Translations under genes and position numbers: made by a program
Part shown: in pieces, positions 38,756-46,442 of the stretch
Layout: the number at the start of each line of letters is the position of its first letter
How positions within the stretch are numbered: the stretch's first letter is position 1
Notes under the pieces: generated by a model
Seen by the model: the letters and a program-made list of their open reading frames with translations, nothing else
Database searches by the model: none
Told to the model about the DNA's origin: nothing
Assembly (NCBI RefSeq): GCF_009759685.1
Contig: NZ_CP046654.1
Span: 186,001 to 250,000 of the forward strand
Source: Acinetobacter baumannii
GTDB lineage: Bacteria; Pseudomonadota; Gammaproteobacteria; Pseudomonadales; Moraxellaceae
Reading direction: 5' to 3'
Length of the DNA: 64,000 nt

Positions 38756-40603
38756 CTATTTTATTTGCTGCTCTACTTTATTCACCACATCCTGAATTGT
38801 TTTGCAGCTAACTAGCGTATAAAAATCAATTTGTGTATTGAGCTTTTGAGAAAGTTTCTGCGCAATACTCATGAGTTGTTTCGGACGAATGCCTATCGCT
38901 AATATTTCACTTCTATAAAAAATATCCATTTTTTCAGCTTGGCTGTCAGCTATGCATTCACGGAAAACCGATAGAACCGAATCCCCCACCTCAGCGATTG
39001 ATGACGATGTTTTAGAGGAGTTTGCAGACAACGTAGAAGAGACATAAATTTTCCCCTGAGCGATTTCTTGCACAGCTTTACGATCAATTTTTCCATTTCG
39101 AGTGAGAGGTATGGTTTCCACGGCCAAATATTTCGAAGGAATATGTGAACTCGGCAAATGTATTTTTAAGAAGTTTTTTAATTCGGGGCTATTTAGGCGA
39201 GTAGTTTTGTATTTATTTTCTAGGGTGTAAACGGCGACTAACTCTTGAGTTTCAGTCGTTGGATGTACACAACTTACTACCACACAGTTATGGATATACG
39301 GGTTCTTCGTCAAAGCATTTTCAACCTCTGCCGCAGAGATTCTCACACCTTTTATTTTTAAATAACCTTCCTCACGTCCCGCAAAAATAATATTTCCATC
39401 TTCCCTAAAATATCCTTGATCACTCATGCGAAAAGCAGTTTGAGTTTCATTTTCACTCACTTGAATATCAACGAAATCTTTATAATTAATTTCCCCATCA
39501 AGTAAATAACCATTAGATAAATTTAGGCCGGCCATATACATCGTACCGACCTCGCCCATTTGGCAAGGCTTCAGATTTTCATCCAAAATAAAATAACGGT
39601 TATTTTCTAAAGCTTTTCCATACGGAATAATTTCCTGATCTTGCTCATTTATTTCATGCCATATACTCCAAATTGTGGTCTCGGTAGGCCCACCTAATGA
39701 AAATAAACGAGCGTTAGGCAATTGTTGTCTTAACTTCGCTATAAGTGAGGGCTTGATATAGTCGCCACCTTGGGCAATTAAACGTAAAGACTGTAGTTGT
39801 TCTTTTTGAGCTACACTGAACAGCATATCGACAATGGCAGGCACACTGCTCCAAATCGTAACCTTGTAACGATCTACTAAATCGGCCCAGACAACAGCAT
39901 TTTTACTTTGCTCAAAAGATGGAACCACTAAAGTTGCACCCACTGCCATTGAAGCAAATACATCAAATACCGACATATCATGATGAAACGGTGTTACCGC
40001 CATAATCACATCGTCAGCAGTAATTTTCCATTCCGAGATCGTCTGTTGTAGCGTGTTTTCTGTGGCCTGATTATTTAGGACCACACATTTCGGAGTCCCT
40101 GTACTTCCCGAAGTATATAAATAATATGCCGGACGTCGGTTAATTTCGGCATTAAAGCTCGGTTTGTACTTAGTTGTAGCCGATAAAATCTCATTAATAT
40201 TTAGTGTTTGCACACCTGCAATAAATGAGTCACTCACCACAACATCTGCCCGACTATTCGTCAATAAATAGTTCAGTCGCGACGGCGGTGAGTCCATATC
40301 TACAGGTAGCCAAATGATGCCAGTAAGCGCACATGCCAAAGCTGTATAAATATGCTCAGGACTTTTTCTCAGGCAAATTGCCACCACCGACCCTGTCGCC
40401 AAGTCTTGCATTTTTAGCGCATACATGACTTTGGCGACCTGAGTCCCTACCTCAGCATAACTAATGCTACGGTTTTCAAAAATGAGTGCTGCTCGATTGG
40501 AATTTTGCTCAAAAATATTTTCATAAATTTGCTTTAAGAAATTTTCTACATTGTTATTTTTATCATTCGTTTGCCCTAAATTTTGACTCAAATCTTTTAG
40601 CAT
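38756..40603 (-). CDS. basA: NRPS adenylation protein with degenerate carrier-like C-terminus
   Basis: In acinetobactin synthesis BasA is assigned to activation of threonine. The 615-residue protein has an adenylation domain with YYLYTSGSTGTPKCVV, FSLGGPTETTIWS, FRMSDQGYF, GREEGYLKIKGVRISAAEVE and the lysine in LTRNGKIDRKAVQ. The last 70 residues have the length and helix pattern of a carrier domain but read IGIRPKQL where LGGxS is expected, so Pro574 stands at the priming serine. The loading partner must then be in another protein, most likely BasB. GAGG stands 11 bases ahead of the ATG. Confidence 0.9.
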   Translation of the reverse strand: MLKDLSQNLGQTNDKNNNVENFLKQIYENIFEQNSNRAALIFENRSISYAEVGTQVAKVMYALKMQDLATGSVVAICLRKSPEHIYTALACALTGIIWLPVDMDSPPSRLNYLLTNSRADVVVSDSFIAGVQTLNINEILSATTKYKPSFNAEINRRPAYYLYTSGSTGTPKCVVLNNQATENTLQQTISEWKITADDVIMAVTPFHHDMSVFDVFASMAVGATLVVPSFEQSKNAVVWADLVDRYKVTIWSSVPAIVDMLFSVAQKEQLQSLRLIAQGGDYIKPSLIAKLRQQLPNARLFSLGGPTETTIWSIWHEINEQDQEIIPYGKALENNRYFILDENLKPCQMGEVGTMYMAGLNLSNGYLLDGEINYKDFVDIQVSENETQTAFRMSDQGYFREDGNIIFAGREEGYLKIKGVRISAAEVENALTKNPYIHNCVVVSCVHPTTETQELVAVYTLENKYKTTRLNSPELKNFLKIHLPSSHIPSKYLAVETIPLTRNGKIDRKAVQEIAQGKIYVSSTLSANSSKTSSSIAEVGDSVLSVFRECIADSQAEKMDIFYRSEILAIGIRPKQLMSIAQKLSQKLNTQIDFYTLVSCKTIQDVVNKVEQQIK

Positions 40604-40995
40604 TTATCTTGGTCCTCACCCTATTCTTTATGCAATACCACCCAACCTAATATTCAAAACAAAGTTATAAAAATGTCTTTTTCATCGCTGTTTGTTTGAA
40701 TAATAGATACCCCAGCACAATAATATAAATGATAATCATTTACAATTACTATTAAGAGAAATATCAATTTCTTTCTTTTAAAAGACATTAATAAAAAATG
40801 ATAAATATCAAAATAATAAAATAATTTTTCTATTCGGTTTAGTCGTTTAGTGAACTAATTCTATCGTCTAAAACCCACAATTAATAATGATTATTATTTA
40901 CATTAATGGCTAACTTGGTTATCGTAGCTCATAGAGAGATTACATCTATATCAATTATCGCGCTCTATAGTAATCATTAAGCTTGGGTTATATAT
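40604..40995. promoter_or_regulatory. Divergent basA-bauF region with two Fur-box-like sites
   Basis: Two sites each match 14 of 19 Fur consensus positions by hand count: 40725-40743, nearer basA, and 40883-40901, nearer bauF. The first has a perfect ATGATAATCAT core. Each probably covers one of the two divergent promoters. No gene is seen between. Confidence 0.75.
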
Positions 40996-41856
40996 ATGAC
41001 AAAAATTGCAGAAAAATCGAAACAAGAATATGGCGACTTATTAAAAGAAAAAGACCATTTACAAGATATGGAACAACTTGAGATGACTATCGTCTCGATC
41101 CATACACCGTATCCGTCCATTGTAAGAATTCAAGGAAAAATCAACACATTACAGCCAGAGCTTTGGCAAGCTCCCAATTTGGCAATTCGGTTAATTGTGA
41201 GCAATCCGCCAGAGGGACAACCCATTTCACGCGTCTATACGGTCCGTTCATTTAACCCTGTAAATACTCAAATCGAAATTGATTTTGTTAAACATGAAGA
41301 TTTAAGCCCAGCAATGGAATGGCTTAATTCGGCTCAAGTGGGTACAAAAATCGGGCTTATTGGCCCACGCCCCCATTTCATTCCCAATTTCACAGCCAAA
41401 AAGCATGTGGTCATGTTTGCCGACGATACGGCTGTACCCGCGTTATATTCAATACTCCAGCAATGGGAAAATGGTGTAAGTGCTGATATTTTCATTGAAA
41501 GTTTTGAAAAAGATATTGCTAGCCAATTACCCAAACTTGAGCATGTCAAAATTCATTCGTTCCATAAAGAACATCACACGGCACAAAAAGGCCTTCTTTT
41601 AAAGGCAGCATTTGCGCTAGAACATTACAAAAATATTACGATTTGGGCGGCTTGCGAACGCAACGAAGCAAGAGCCTTACGCCAGTTTTTTCTAGAAGAC
41701 CAACAGTTAAATAAAAATGACGTGCGCATTGCTGGCTATTGGAGAGATGGCGTATCTAGTTCAGAGTTAGACAAACTGCGCGCTCAACATTATCAGGAAC
41801 ATATTCAGCAAGGTAAGACCTTAAACGAATATGATGACCTCGATTTAGCAAATTAA
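40996..41856 (+). CDS. bauF: Siderophore-interacting protein (ferric-acinetobactin reductase-like)
   Basis: A cytoplasmic flavoprotein of the SIP/ViuB family, which releases iron from imported ferric siderophores by reduction. The 286 residues include the FAD-binding SRVYTVRSF motif, a barrel with VGTKIGLIGPRPHF, and a C-terminal NAD(P)H-type domain ending in VRIAGYWRDGVSS. Its stop overlaps the end of the convergent YheO-type gene by 4 bases. It marks the end of the acinetobactin cluster. Confidence 0.9.
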   Translation: MTKIAEKSKQEYGDLLKEKDHLQDMEQLEMTIVSIHTPYPSIVRIQGKINTLQPELWQAPNLAIRLIVSNPPEGQPISRVYTVRSFNPVNTQIEIDFVKHEDLSPAMEWLNSAQVGTKIGLIGPRPHFIPNFTAKKHVVMFADDTAVPALYSILQQWENGVSADIFIESFEKDIASQLPKLEHVKIHSFHKEHHTAQKGLLLKAAFALEHYKNITIWAACERNEARALRQFFLEDQQLNKNDVRIAGYWRDGVSSSELDKLRAQHYQEHIQQGKTLNEYDDLDLAN

Positions 41857-42476
41857 GTTTCTTTTACATACAAATAGGCACTGGCTCTGGATATACCTAA
41901 ATGTTGGGCAACCGTTTCCACCGCCTTTTTAATTTCTAATAAACCATTATTCTTGAGTTCTTGTATTAATTGCTTTCTCTCATTGAGTTTTAGCATACGC
42001 GGTGTAGTGGCATGTTTTGAAGCAAACTGATCGATATATCTTCGAATTGCTTCCGTGCCATTCGGTTCCAAATTTTCAATAATGCTGTCAGTCTCAATTT
42101 TAGTGAAATGCTCTAAAGCGCTTTGCATCCCTCTAAATAAGGTTAAATCAATATTCATACATAAAGCAGCTACGTACTGGCCCTCTTCATCTTTAATACC
42201 GATCGAGGTGCTTTTTGCAGGGCGGCCATCTGCAAACTGGTTAGCATAGTTTGTAATAAGGTTTGGAAACTCCGGAGACATAATTCTTGCCAGCCCCAAC
42301 TCAGTTGCCGGATCTCCAACTTTTCGGCCAGATAAATTATTGTGTATTGAAAGTATGGCATGCTCAGGATTGGTTAAGTCATGGACAACCACTTCACAAA
42401 AAGGCGCTAGTGTTTCACTTAACCCTTTCGCGATGGTATCGAGTTGAGTGAGTAAATGTTTATCACGATTGCCCAA
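41853..42476 (-). CDS. YheO-like PAS/HTH transcriptional regulator
   Basis: The 207-residue protein starts with a YheO-type PAS domain (LAPFCEVVVHDLTNPEHAIL, AALCMNIDLTLF) and ends with a helix-turn-helix domain (AVETVAQHLGISRASAYLYVKE). This layout is that of the DauR/YheO family, often regulators of amino-acid catabolism. It is divergent from the ammonia-lyase gene at 42729; two copies of a dyad in between are good candidates for its operator. It probably senses the substrate of that enzyme, which is inference. Confidence 0.85.
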   Translation of the reverse strand: MGNRDKHLLTQLDTIAKGLSETLAPFCEVVVHDLTNPEHAILSIHNNLSGRKVGDPATELGLARIMSPEFPNLITNYANQFADGRPAKSTSIGIKDEEGQYVAALCMNIDLTLFRGMQSALEHFTKIETDSIIENLEPNGTEAIRRYIDQFASKHATTPRMLKLNERKQLIQELKNNGLLEIKKAVETVAQHLGISRASAYLYVKET

Positions 42477-42538
42477 TGTATTTCTCCTAATGACTTAATG
42501 CTGTTTCAAACCCTAGAGTGAAGTACGCAAACAGTAAT

Positions 42539-42651
42539 TTAGACTTTTTATCTAATTTTAAACTTAATGTAAATCAAAATCTTATATCTCTTTGTTATCA
42601 AATTAAAAAATAAATTAGACATTTTATCTAAATATATATATTTTATCTAAA
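42539..42651. promoter_or_regulatory. Paired dyad operators between the YheO-type regulator and the ammonia-lyase
   Basis: TTAGACTTTTTATCTAA at 42539-42555 and TTAGACATTTTATCTAA at 42615-42631 differ at one base, and each has inverted TTAGA / TCTAA ends. Their centres are 76 bases apart, near seven helical turns. A third partial copy (TTTTATCTAA) ends near 42650. This fits a regulator binding at two sites with DNA looping. Confidence 0.6.
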
Positions 42652-42728
42652 CAAGGTCAATAGATTGTGCTTTCTTTGGCAATACGAAATCTTGCATCCG
42701 AAAACATTGAATAGAATCAGGTTTAATT

Positions 42729-43697
42729 ATGAAAAATTTAACCCTTCCAAATTATGAAGATGTCGCAGCCGCTGCTGAACGTATAAAAGGTTTTGTAAAT
42801 AAAACTCCTGTTTTAACTTCACGTACGGTGAACAATGAATTTGAAGCAGAAGTGTTCTTTAAATGTGAGAATTTTCAGCGTGTAGGCGCTTTCAAATTTC
42901 GTGGTGCCATGAATGCACTTTTGCAATTTAATGAGACTCAAAAGAAAGCAGGTGTAGTTGCTTTTTCTTCGGGAAATCATGCACAAGCTATTGCGCTTTC
43001 ATCAAAAATTCTTGGTATTCCAGCAACCATTATCATGCCTAAAGATGCACCTGCTGCAAAAATGGCAGCAACGCGAGAATACGGCGGTAATATTGTTGAA
43101 TTTGACCGTTATACGGAAGATCGGGAAAAAATTGGAAAAGAGATTGCCGAACAAAATGGTCTAACATTAATTCCGTCTTATGACCATCCGCATGTGATTG
43201 CAGGTCAAGGTACAGCTGCTAAAGAGTTATTTGAAGAAGTCGGTGATTTAGATTACCTGTTTGTATGTTTAGGTGGCGGCGGTTTGTTGGCAGGTTCTGC
43301 CCTGTCGGCTCGCCAGCTTTCTCCGAACTGTAAAATATATGGCGTTGAACCTGCGCTAGGAAATGATGGGCAAATGTCTTTTAGAAAAGGAGAAATTGTT
43401 CATATTGATACCCCACCAACCATTGCCGATGGCGCGCAGACTCAATATTTGGGCAAATTGACCTTTCCTATTATTCAACAGAAAGTTGATGATATTTTGA
43501 CGGTCACAGACGAAGAACTCATTAACGCTATGAAGTTCTTTGCTGAAAGAATGAAGATGGTGGTTGAACCGACAGGATGTCTCGGATTTGCGGCTGCCCG
43601 TAATTTAAAACATGAGTTAAAAGGCAAACGTATCGGCATTATTATTAGTGGTGGCAATGTCGATATTTCTAAATACGCGGAGTTTTTATCTGCCTAA
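42729..43697 (+). CDS. PLP-dependent threonine/serine dehydratase, likely threo-3-hydroxyaspartate ammonia-lyase
   Basis: A fold type II PLP enzyme of 322 residues. The cofactor lysine is in GAFKFRGAMNAL, the substrate loop is AFSSGNHAQAIALSS, and the phosphate loop is VCLGGGGLLAGS. The length without a C-terminal ACT domain and the sequence style match serine racemase / 3-hydroxyaspartate ammonia-lyase relatives rather than biosynthetic IlvA. The divergent YheO-type regulator points to catabolism. The exact substrate (3-hydroxyaspartate, threonine or serine) is not settled by the sequence. Confidence 0.85.
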   Translation: MKNLTLPNYEDVAAAAERIKGFVNKTPVLTSRTVNNEFEAEVFFKCENFQRVGAFKFRGAMNALLQFNETQKKAGVVAFSSGNHAQAIALSSKILGIPATIIMPKDAPAAKMAATREYGGNIVEFDRYTEDREKIGKEIAEQNGLTLIPSYDHPHVIAGQGTAAKELFEEVGDLDYLFVCLGGGGLLAGSALSARQLSPNCKIYGVEPALGNDGQMSFRKGEIVHIDTPPTIADGAQTQYLGKLTFPIIQQKVDDILTVTDEELINAMKFFAERMKMVVEPTGCLGFAAARNLKHELKGKRIGIIISGGNVDISKYAEFLSA

Positions 43698-43768
43698 TCA
43701 AACTCAATGTCTATCTATAATTTCCTTTAAAGCCTTATAGATAGGCATTTATATGTAATGTCTTTTAA

Positions 43769-43797
43769 AAAAAGCCTGCTTTATACAGGTTTTTTTA
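43769..43797 (+). terminator. Terminator of the ammonia-lyase gene
   Basis: The stem AAGCCTG / CAGGTTT with a 7-base loop is followed by T residues. It resembles the terminator at 15280. Confidence 0.75.
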
Positions 43798-43941
43798 TAT
43801 CTAAAATTTAAAACGAATATTTATAAAAATCTTAATCATCTTAAAAATGCAACAATATGTTGCATCTACTCTATTTTTAGCTTTACCCCACAGGTTTAAC
43901 ATATTCCTCAAGAGATAAATAATAATTGAGGAGATCGAGTC

Positions 43942-44628
43942 ATGAATGCTTATTTGCATCGTAGTGAAGATCGTGGTCATGTTAAAGCAGGCTGGTTAGA
44001 GTCTTATCATAGCTTTTCGTTTGGTAGCTGGTATAACCCTAAATATATGGGGGTAAGTGCACTTCGAGTCATTAATGATGACCGAATCGATGCCCACAAC
44101 GGTTTCGGTACTCACTCGCATGACAACATGGAAATTTTAACCTGTGTGCTTGATGGTGCAATTTCACACCGTGACACCATGGGAAATGAAGGCCAGATTA
44201 AAGCAGGTGAATGGCAACTTATGAGTGCCGGTACAGGTGTTGCTCATAGTGAGATTAATAACACCGATACACCAGTGCACTTATTACAAATCTGGATTAT
44301 TCCCGATGTAAAAGAAGCCGAGCCAAATTATCAGCAAATTAGTTTGGACCCACGTAATCAACCTAACGAATGGCATTTGATTGCAGGCCCTGACGCAAAT
44401 GCACCAATGCATATTCGCCAAGATGCAGAGGTAAAATCTGCTGTACTTGAAAAAGGTCGTGAACTGCCAGTTGAGACTTCAAAACGAGTTAATTACGTTC
44501 ATGTAATTTCAGGTGAAGTTCGTATTGGTGAGTACGAAGTGAAAGCGGGTGATGCTCTGGTCTTTGAAGATAACGCCGTGATTCATGCAAATGAAGACAG
44601 CCAGTTTATCTGGTTTGATTTACCTTAA
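43942..44628 (+). CDS. Pirin family protein (YhhW-like)
   Basis: A bicupin of 228 residues. The metal site motif in the first cupin is GFGTHSHDNMEILTCVLDG, and the second residue group is MSAGTGVAHSE. The family includes YhhW, a quercetin 2,3-dioxygenase in vitro. The biological substrate is unknown. A strong ribosome site (GAGGAG) precedes the ATG. The gene stands alone between terminators. Confidence 0.9.
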   Translation: MNAYLHRSEDRGHVKAGWLESYHSFSFGSWYNPKYMGVSALRVINDDRIDAHNGFGTHSHDNMEILTCVLDGAISHRDTMGNEGQIKAGEWQLMSAGTGVAHSEINNTDTPVHLLQIWIIPDVKEAEPNYQQISLDPRNQPNEWHLIAGPDANAPMHIRQDAEVKSAVLEKGRELPVETSKRVNYVHVISGEVRIGEYEVKAGDALVFEDNAVIHANEDSQFIWFDLP

Positions 44629-44636
44629 ACTGCTTA

Positions 44637-44666
44637 AAAGCCCTTTTATATGAAAGGGCTTTTTAG
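44637..44666. terminator. Bidirectional terminator behind the pirin gene
   Basis: The stem AAAGCCCTTT / AAAGGGCTTT with a short AT loop, with A and T runs on either side, separates two convergent genes and touches the stop of the small membrane protein. Confidence 0.85.
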
Positions 44667-44902
44667 TCACTGCTACCGCCCCCATCACATCCGCCTGAGT
44701 CGGAAAATGATGAGCAATCATTTGATGAATGAGAACTATGGTGACTGTTATCGTGAATATGGTGGTGTTGTGAATGTGTTGAAGCTGAATAATCATGCTC
44801 ACCCGATGGTGAATAATTTTTTGAATTTCTGAGTAATGCGATTAAGCAAATGATTCCAATACTGGAAAAAATGGCAATAAATATCACAATAAATAACTTC
44901 AA
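44663..44902 (-). CDS. Small membrane protein with a His/Ser-rich tail
   Basis: Hypothetical protein of 79 residues. One N-terminal hydrophobic segment (IVIFIAIFSSIGIICLIALL) is followed by a soluble tail very rich in His and Ser (HSQHHHIHDNSHHSSHSS) and an end with two cysteines and glycines (CSSFSDSGGCDGGGSSD). The histidines and cysteines could bind metal ions, but this is inference. I do not recognise a named family. Confidence 0.6.
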   Translation of the reverse strand: MKLFIVIFIAIFSSIGIICLIALLRNSKNYSPSGEHDYSASTHSQHHHIHDNSHHSSHSSNDCSSFSDSGGCDGGGSSD

Positions 44903-45062
44903 ATAACGTCCTCCCTCATACAGCTATAGAGATCATTGTTGTTTTTCTCTTTCATTATTTAAAGGAGCCATGCTAAATAAACAAGTTATTTTTTGATAAA
45001 TACAGTACAGCCCCCTTTCTTATGACTCGTATTTAGCTGCTACTGACGCAACCCTAAACTTT

Positions 45063-45626
45063 TCATTTGCATGTAGTTAGCCCTCTTAAAAAACACTCAA
45101 ACACACCCTCCCGCTCGCTTACCCCACCAGAGCTTAAAAGCTGAATGATTGTGCCCTCCACCATATATAAAAATAGTTTGGCATCGGTAAAAGAGGCATC
45201 AGGTTTTAGTGTTCTAAGCTGGCTATAAATTTCATTGATCAACCATGTTCTATAGCGCACTGCGGTTTGATAAGCGTTGGGATAACTATTTTTAATCTCA
45301 AAAACGGCTTTAAATAATAAGTAATACGGCCCTTCTACATCGGTATGTAAATCATAAAGTTTTTTGAGTTTATCGATTGCGGAAGTACTTAAATCATACT
45401 CAACCATTGCAACTACTTGTTCTTGGAGCTTTTCTTTTTGCACCATCAAGCAAATTTCAATGAGTCGTTCTTTAGAGTGAAAATAATTATAAAAAGTCGC
45501 TTTTGTAATCTCTGATTCTTTCACTATTCTGTCGACCCCAATAAGGTGAAATCCACGGTGATGAAACAGATCAATTGCTTTATTTACAACGTATAAGGCA
45601 CGTGTTGGGAGAACTACATTTCGCAT
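45063..45626 (-). CDS. TetR family transcriptional regulator
   Basis: From the ATG at 45626 the protein has 187 residues. The N-terminal helix-turn-helix reads AIDLFHHRGFHLIGVDRIVKE and then ITKATFYNYFHSKERLIE, typical of TetR. The longer frame to 45728 adds 34 residues with no domain and no ribosome site, so it is not used. Its targets are not visible; no enzyme or pump gene is adjacent. Confidence 0.85.
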   Translation of the reverse strand: MRNVVLPTRALYVVNKAIDLFHHRGFHLIGVDRIVKESEITKATFYNYFHSKERLIEICLMVQKEKLQEQVVAMVEYDLSTSAIDKLKKLYDLHTDVEGPYYLLFKAVFEIKNSYPNAYQTAVRYRTWLINEIYSQLRTLKPDASFTDAKLFLYMVEGTIIQLLSSGGVSEREGVFECFLRGLTTCK

Positions 45627-45866
45627 AATTTTACCGTTATAAATTCTTGTTGTTTGTAAATGAGATACTTTTTTGGGAGAAAAAAAGGCACAGCAAAGCC
45701 TATAAAGACTGTGCTTGGCACATCTCAAGTTTTATTGTTGCTAAGTTTTTGGTTGTGACGATTTAAAGCCTGAAAGCGCTAATGGCCCTCAAACTGCTTT
45801 AAAGCTTATGTGGTGTCGTTATAGCTTTTGGCATTGAGAGCCAAGAAATAATGGATGTGCAAAGCC
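45627..45866. other. Region between the TetR gene and the structured RNA
   Basis: 240 bases without a supported gene. The TetR promoter is expected here on the minus strand. A purine-rich segment with several short direct repeats (TTTAAAGC, GCTTTAAAGC) lies at 45760-45806 and may belong to the RNA element. Confidence 0.4.
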
Positions 45867-46115
45867 AACTCCTTTTTATTGGGAGTTCTGCCAAACATTT
45901 ATAGAATTATGGTGGCAGAACGAAAGAGGGTTGACGAACTGGTCACACGAGGCCAGCACACCCGAAGGTGTCCCCCTTCCGTCCTACCGCTACGAGAGGG
46001 AGACGAAGAGCTGCCCAAAACTATCCCTCAGAAGGAATAATTCTGATACTCGTGTGAAACGGTTCGTCAAAACCGACTGGCAATGTGGCCAGCAGGCAAA
46101 GGATAGTGCTCTGCC
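45867..46115 (+). ncRNA. Candidate structured noncoding RNA
   Basis: The stretch can fold into nested helices read directly from the sequence: AACTCC with GGGAGTT near 45867-45887; GTTCTGCCA with TGGCAGAAC, the second arm at 45913-45921; TTGACGAAC (45931-45939) with GTTCGTCAA (46062-46070); inside it CACACGAG (45944-45951) with CTCGTGTG (46049-46056); an ACACC-CGAA-GGTGT hairpin (45958-45971); GAGGGA (45996-46001) with TCCCTC (46024-46029); and CTGGC/GCCAG (46077-46092). GC content is clearly above that of its surroundings. It matches no RNA family I can name. Orientation is uncertain. Confidence 0.5.
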
Positions 46116-46442
46116 CTTTAGCAGTCAAGCACACAAAATGACATTTGCTTTAATTTAGATCATTAAAAAAGTAAGGCTAAATAATGATTAAGTTATTGTT
46201 TAAGAGGGGTTTATAAAGGTGAGGTAAGATGATGGAATATGATAGTACAGCTTTTAAGAAGACTGTCCTCAACATTATAGAGTGACCAAGAAATATTAAT
46301 TCAATTAATTATAGTTATTACTAGGAAAAGATAATTTTTATGCGACGTATATTGTCGTTAAAGTTATTGTTATAACGGTCAAGTGGAACAAAAATATTTT
46401 AATCCATTTATAATTAATTATAAATTTTATAGAGACAATAAG
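46116..46442. other. Region between the structured RNA and the gene at 46443
   Basis: Contains the possible 18-codon leader ORF (46229-46285) and otherwise AT-rich sequence with short repeats of TTAAGTTATTGTT / TTAAAGTTATTGTT (46189-46201 and 46358-46371). These two near-identical 13-mers could mark a duplication or a protein site. Nothing else is supported. Confidence 0.4.
46229..46285 (+). CDS. Possible 18-aa leader peptide
   Basis: An ORF for MMEYDSTAFKKTVLNIIE with a strong ribosome site (AAAGGTGAGG) 4 to 5 bases ahead. It lies between the structured RNA and the gene at 46443. It may be a leader peptide for that gene, or chance. Confidence 0.3.
   Translation: MMEYDSTAFKKTVLNIIE

Noticed and set aside
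45867..46115. Group II intron, RNase P RNA, tmRNA, 6S or SRP RNA
   Set aside because: None of the conserved cores of these RNAs (for example a GAAA-capped domain V, or the RNase P GAGGAAAGTCC-type core) could be found.
45855..46158. Two overlapping open frames (45855-46040 and 45931-46158) read through the structured RNA
   Set aside because: Both are made of basic, low-information sequence, overlap each other in different frames, have poor ribosome sites and coincide with complementary arms of the RNA fold. The fold explains the sequence better.
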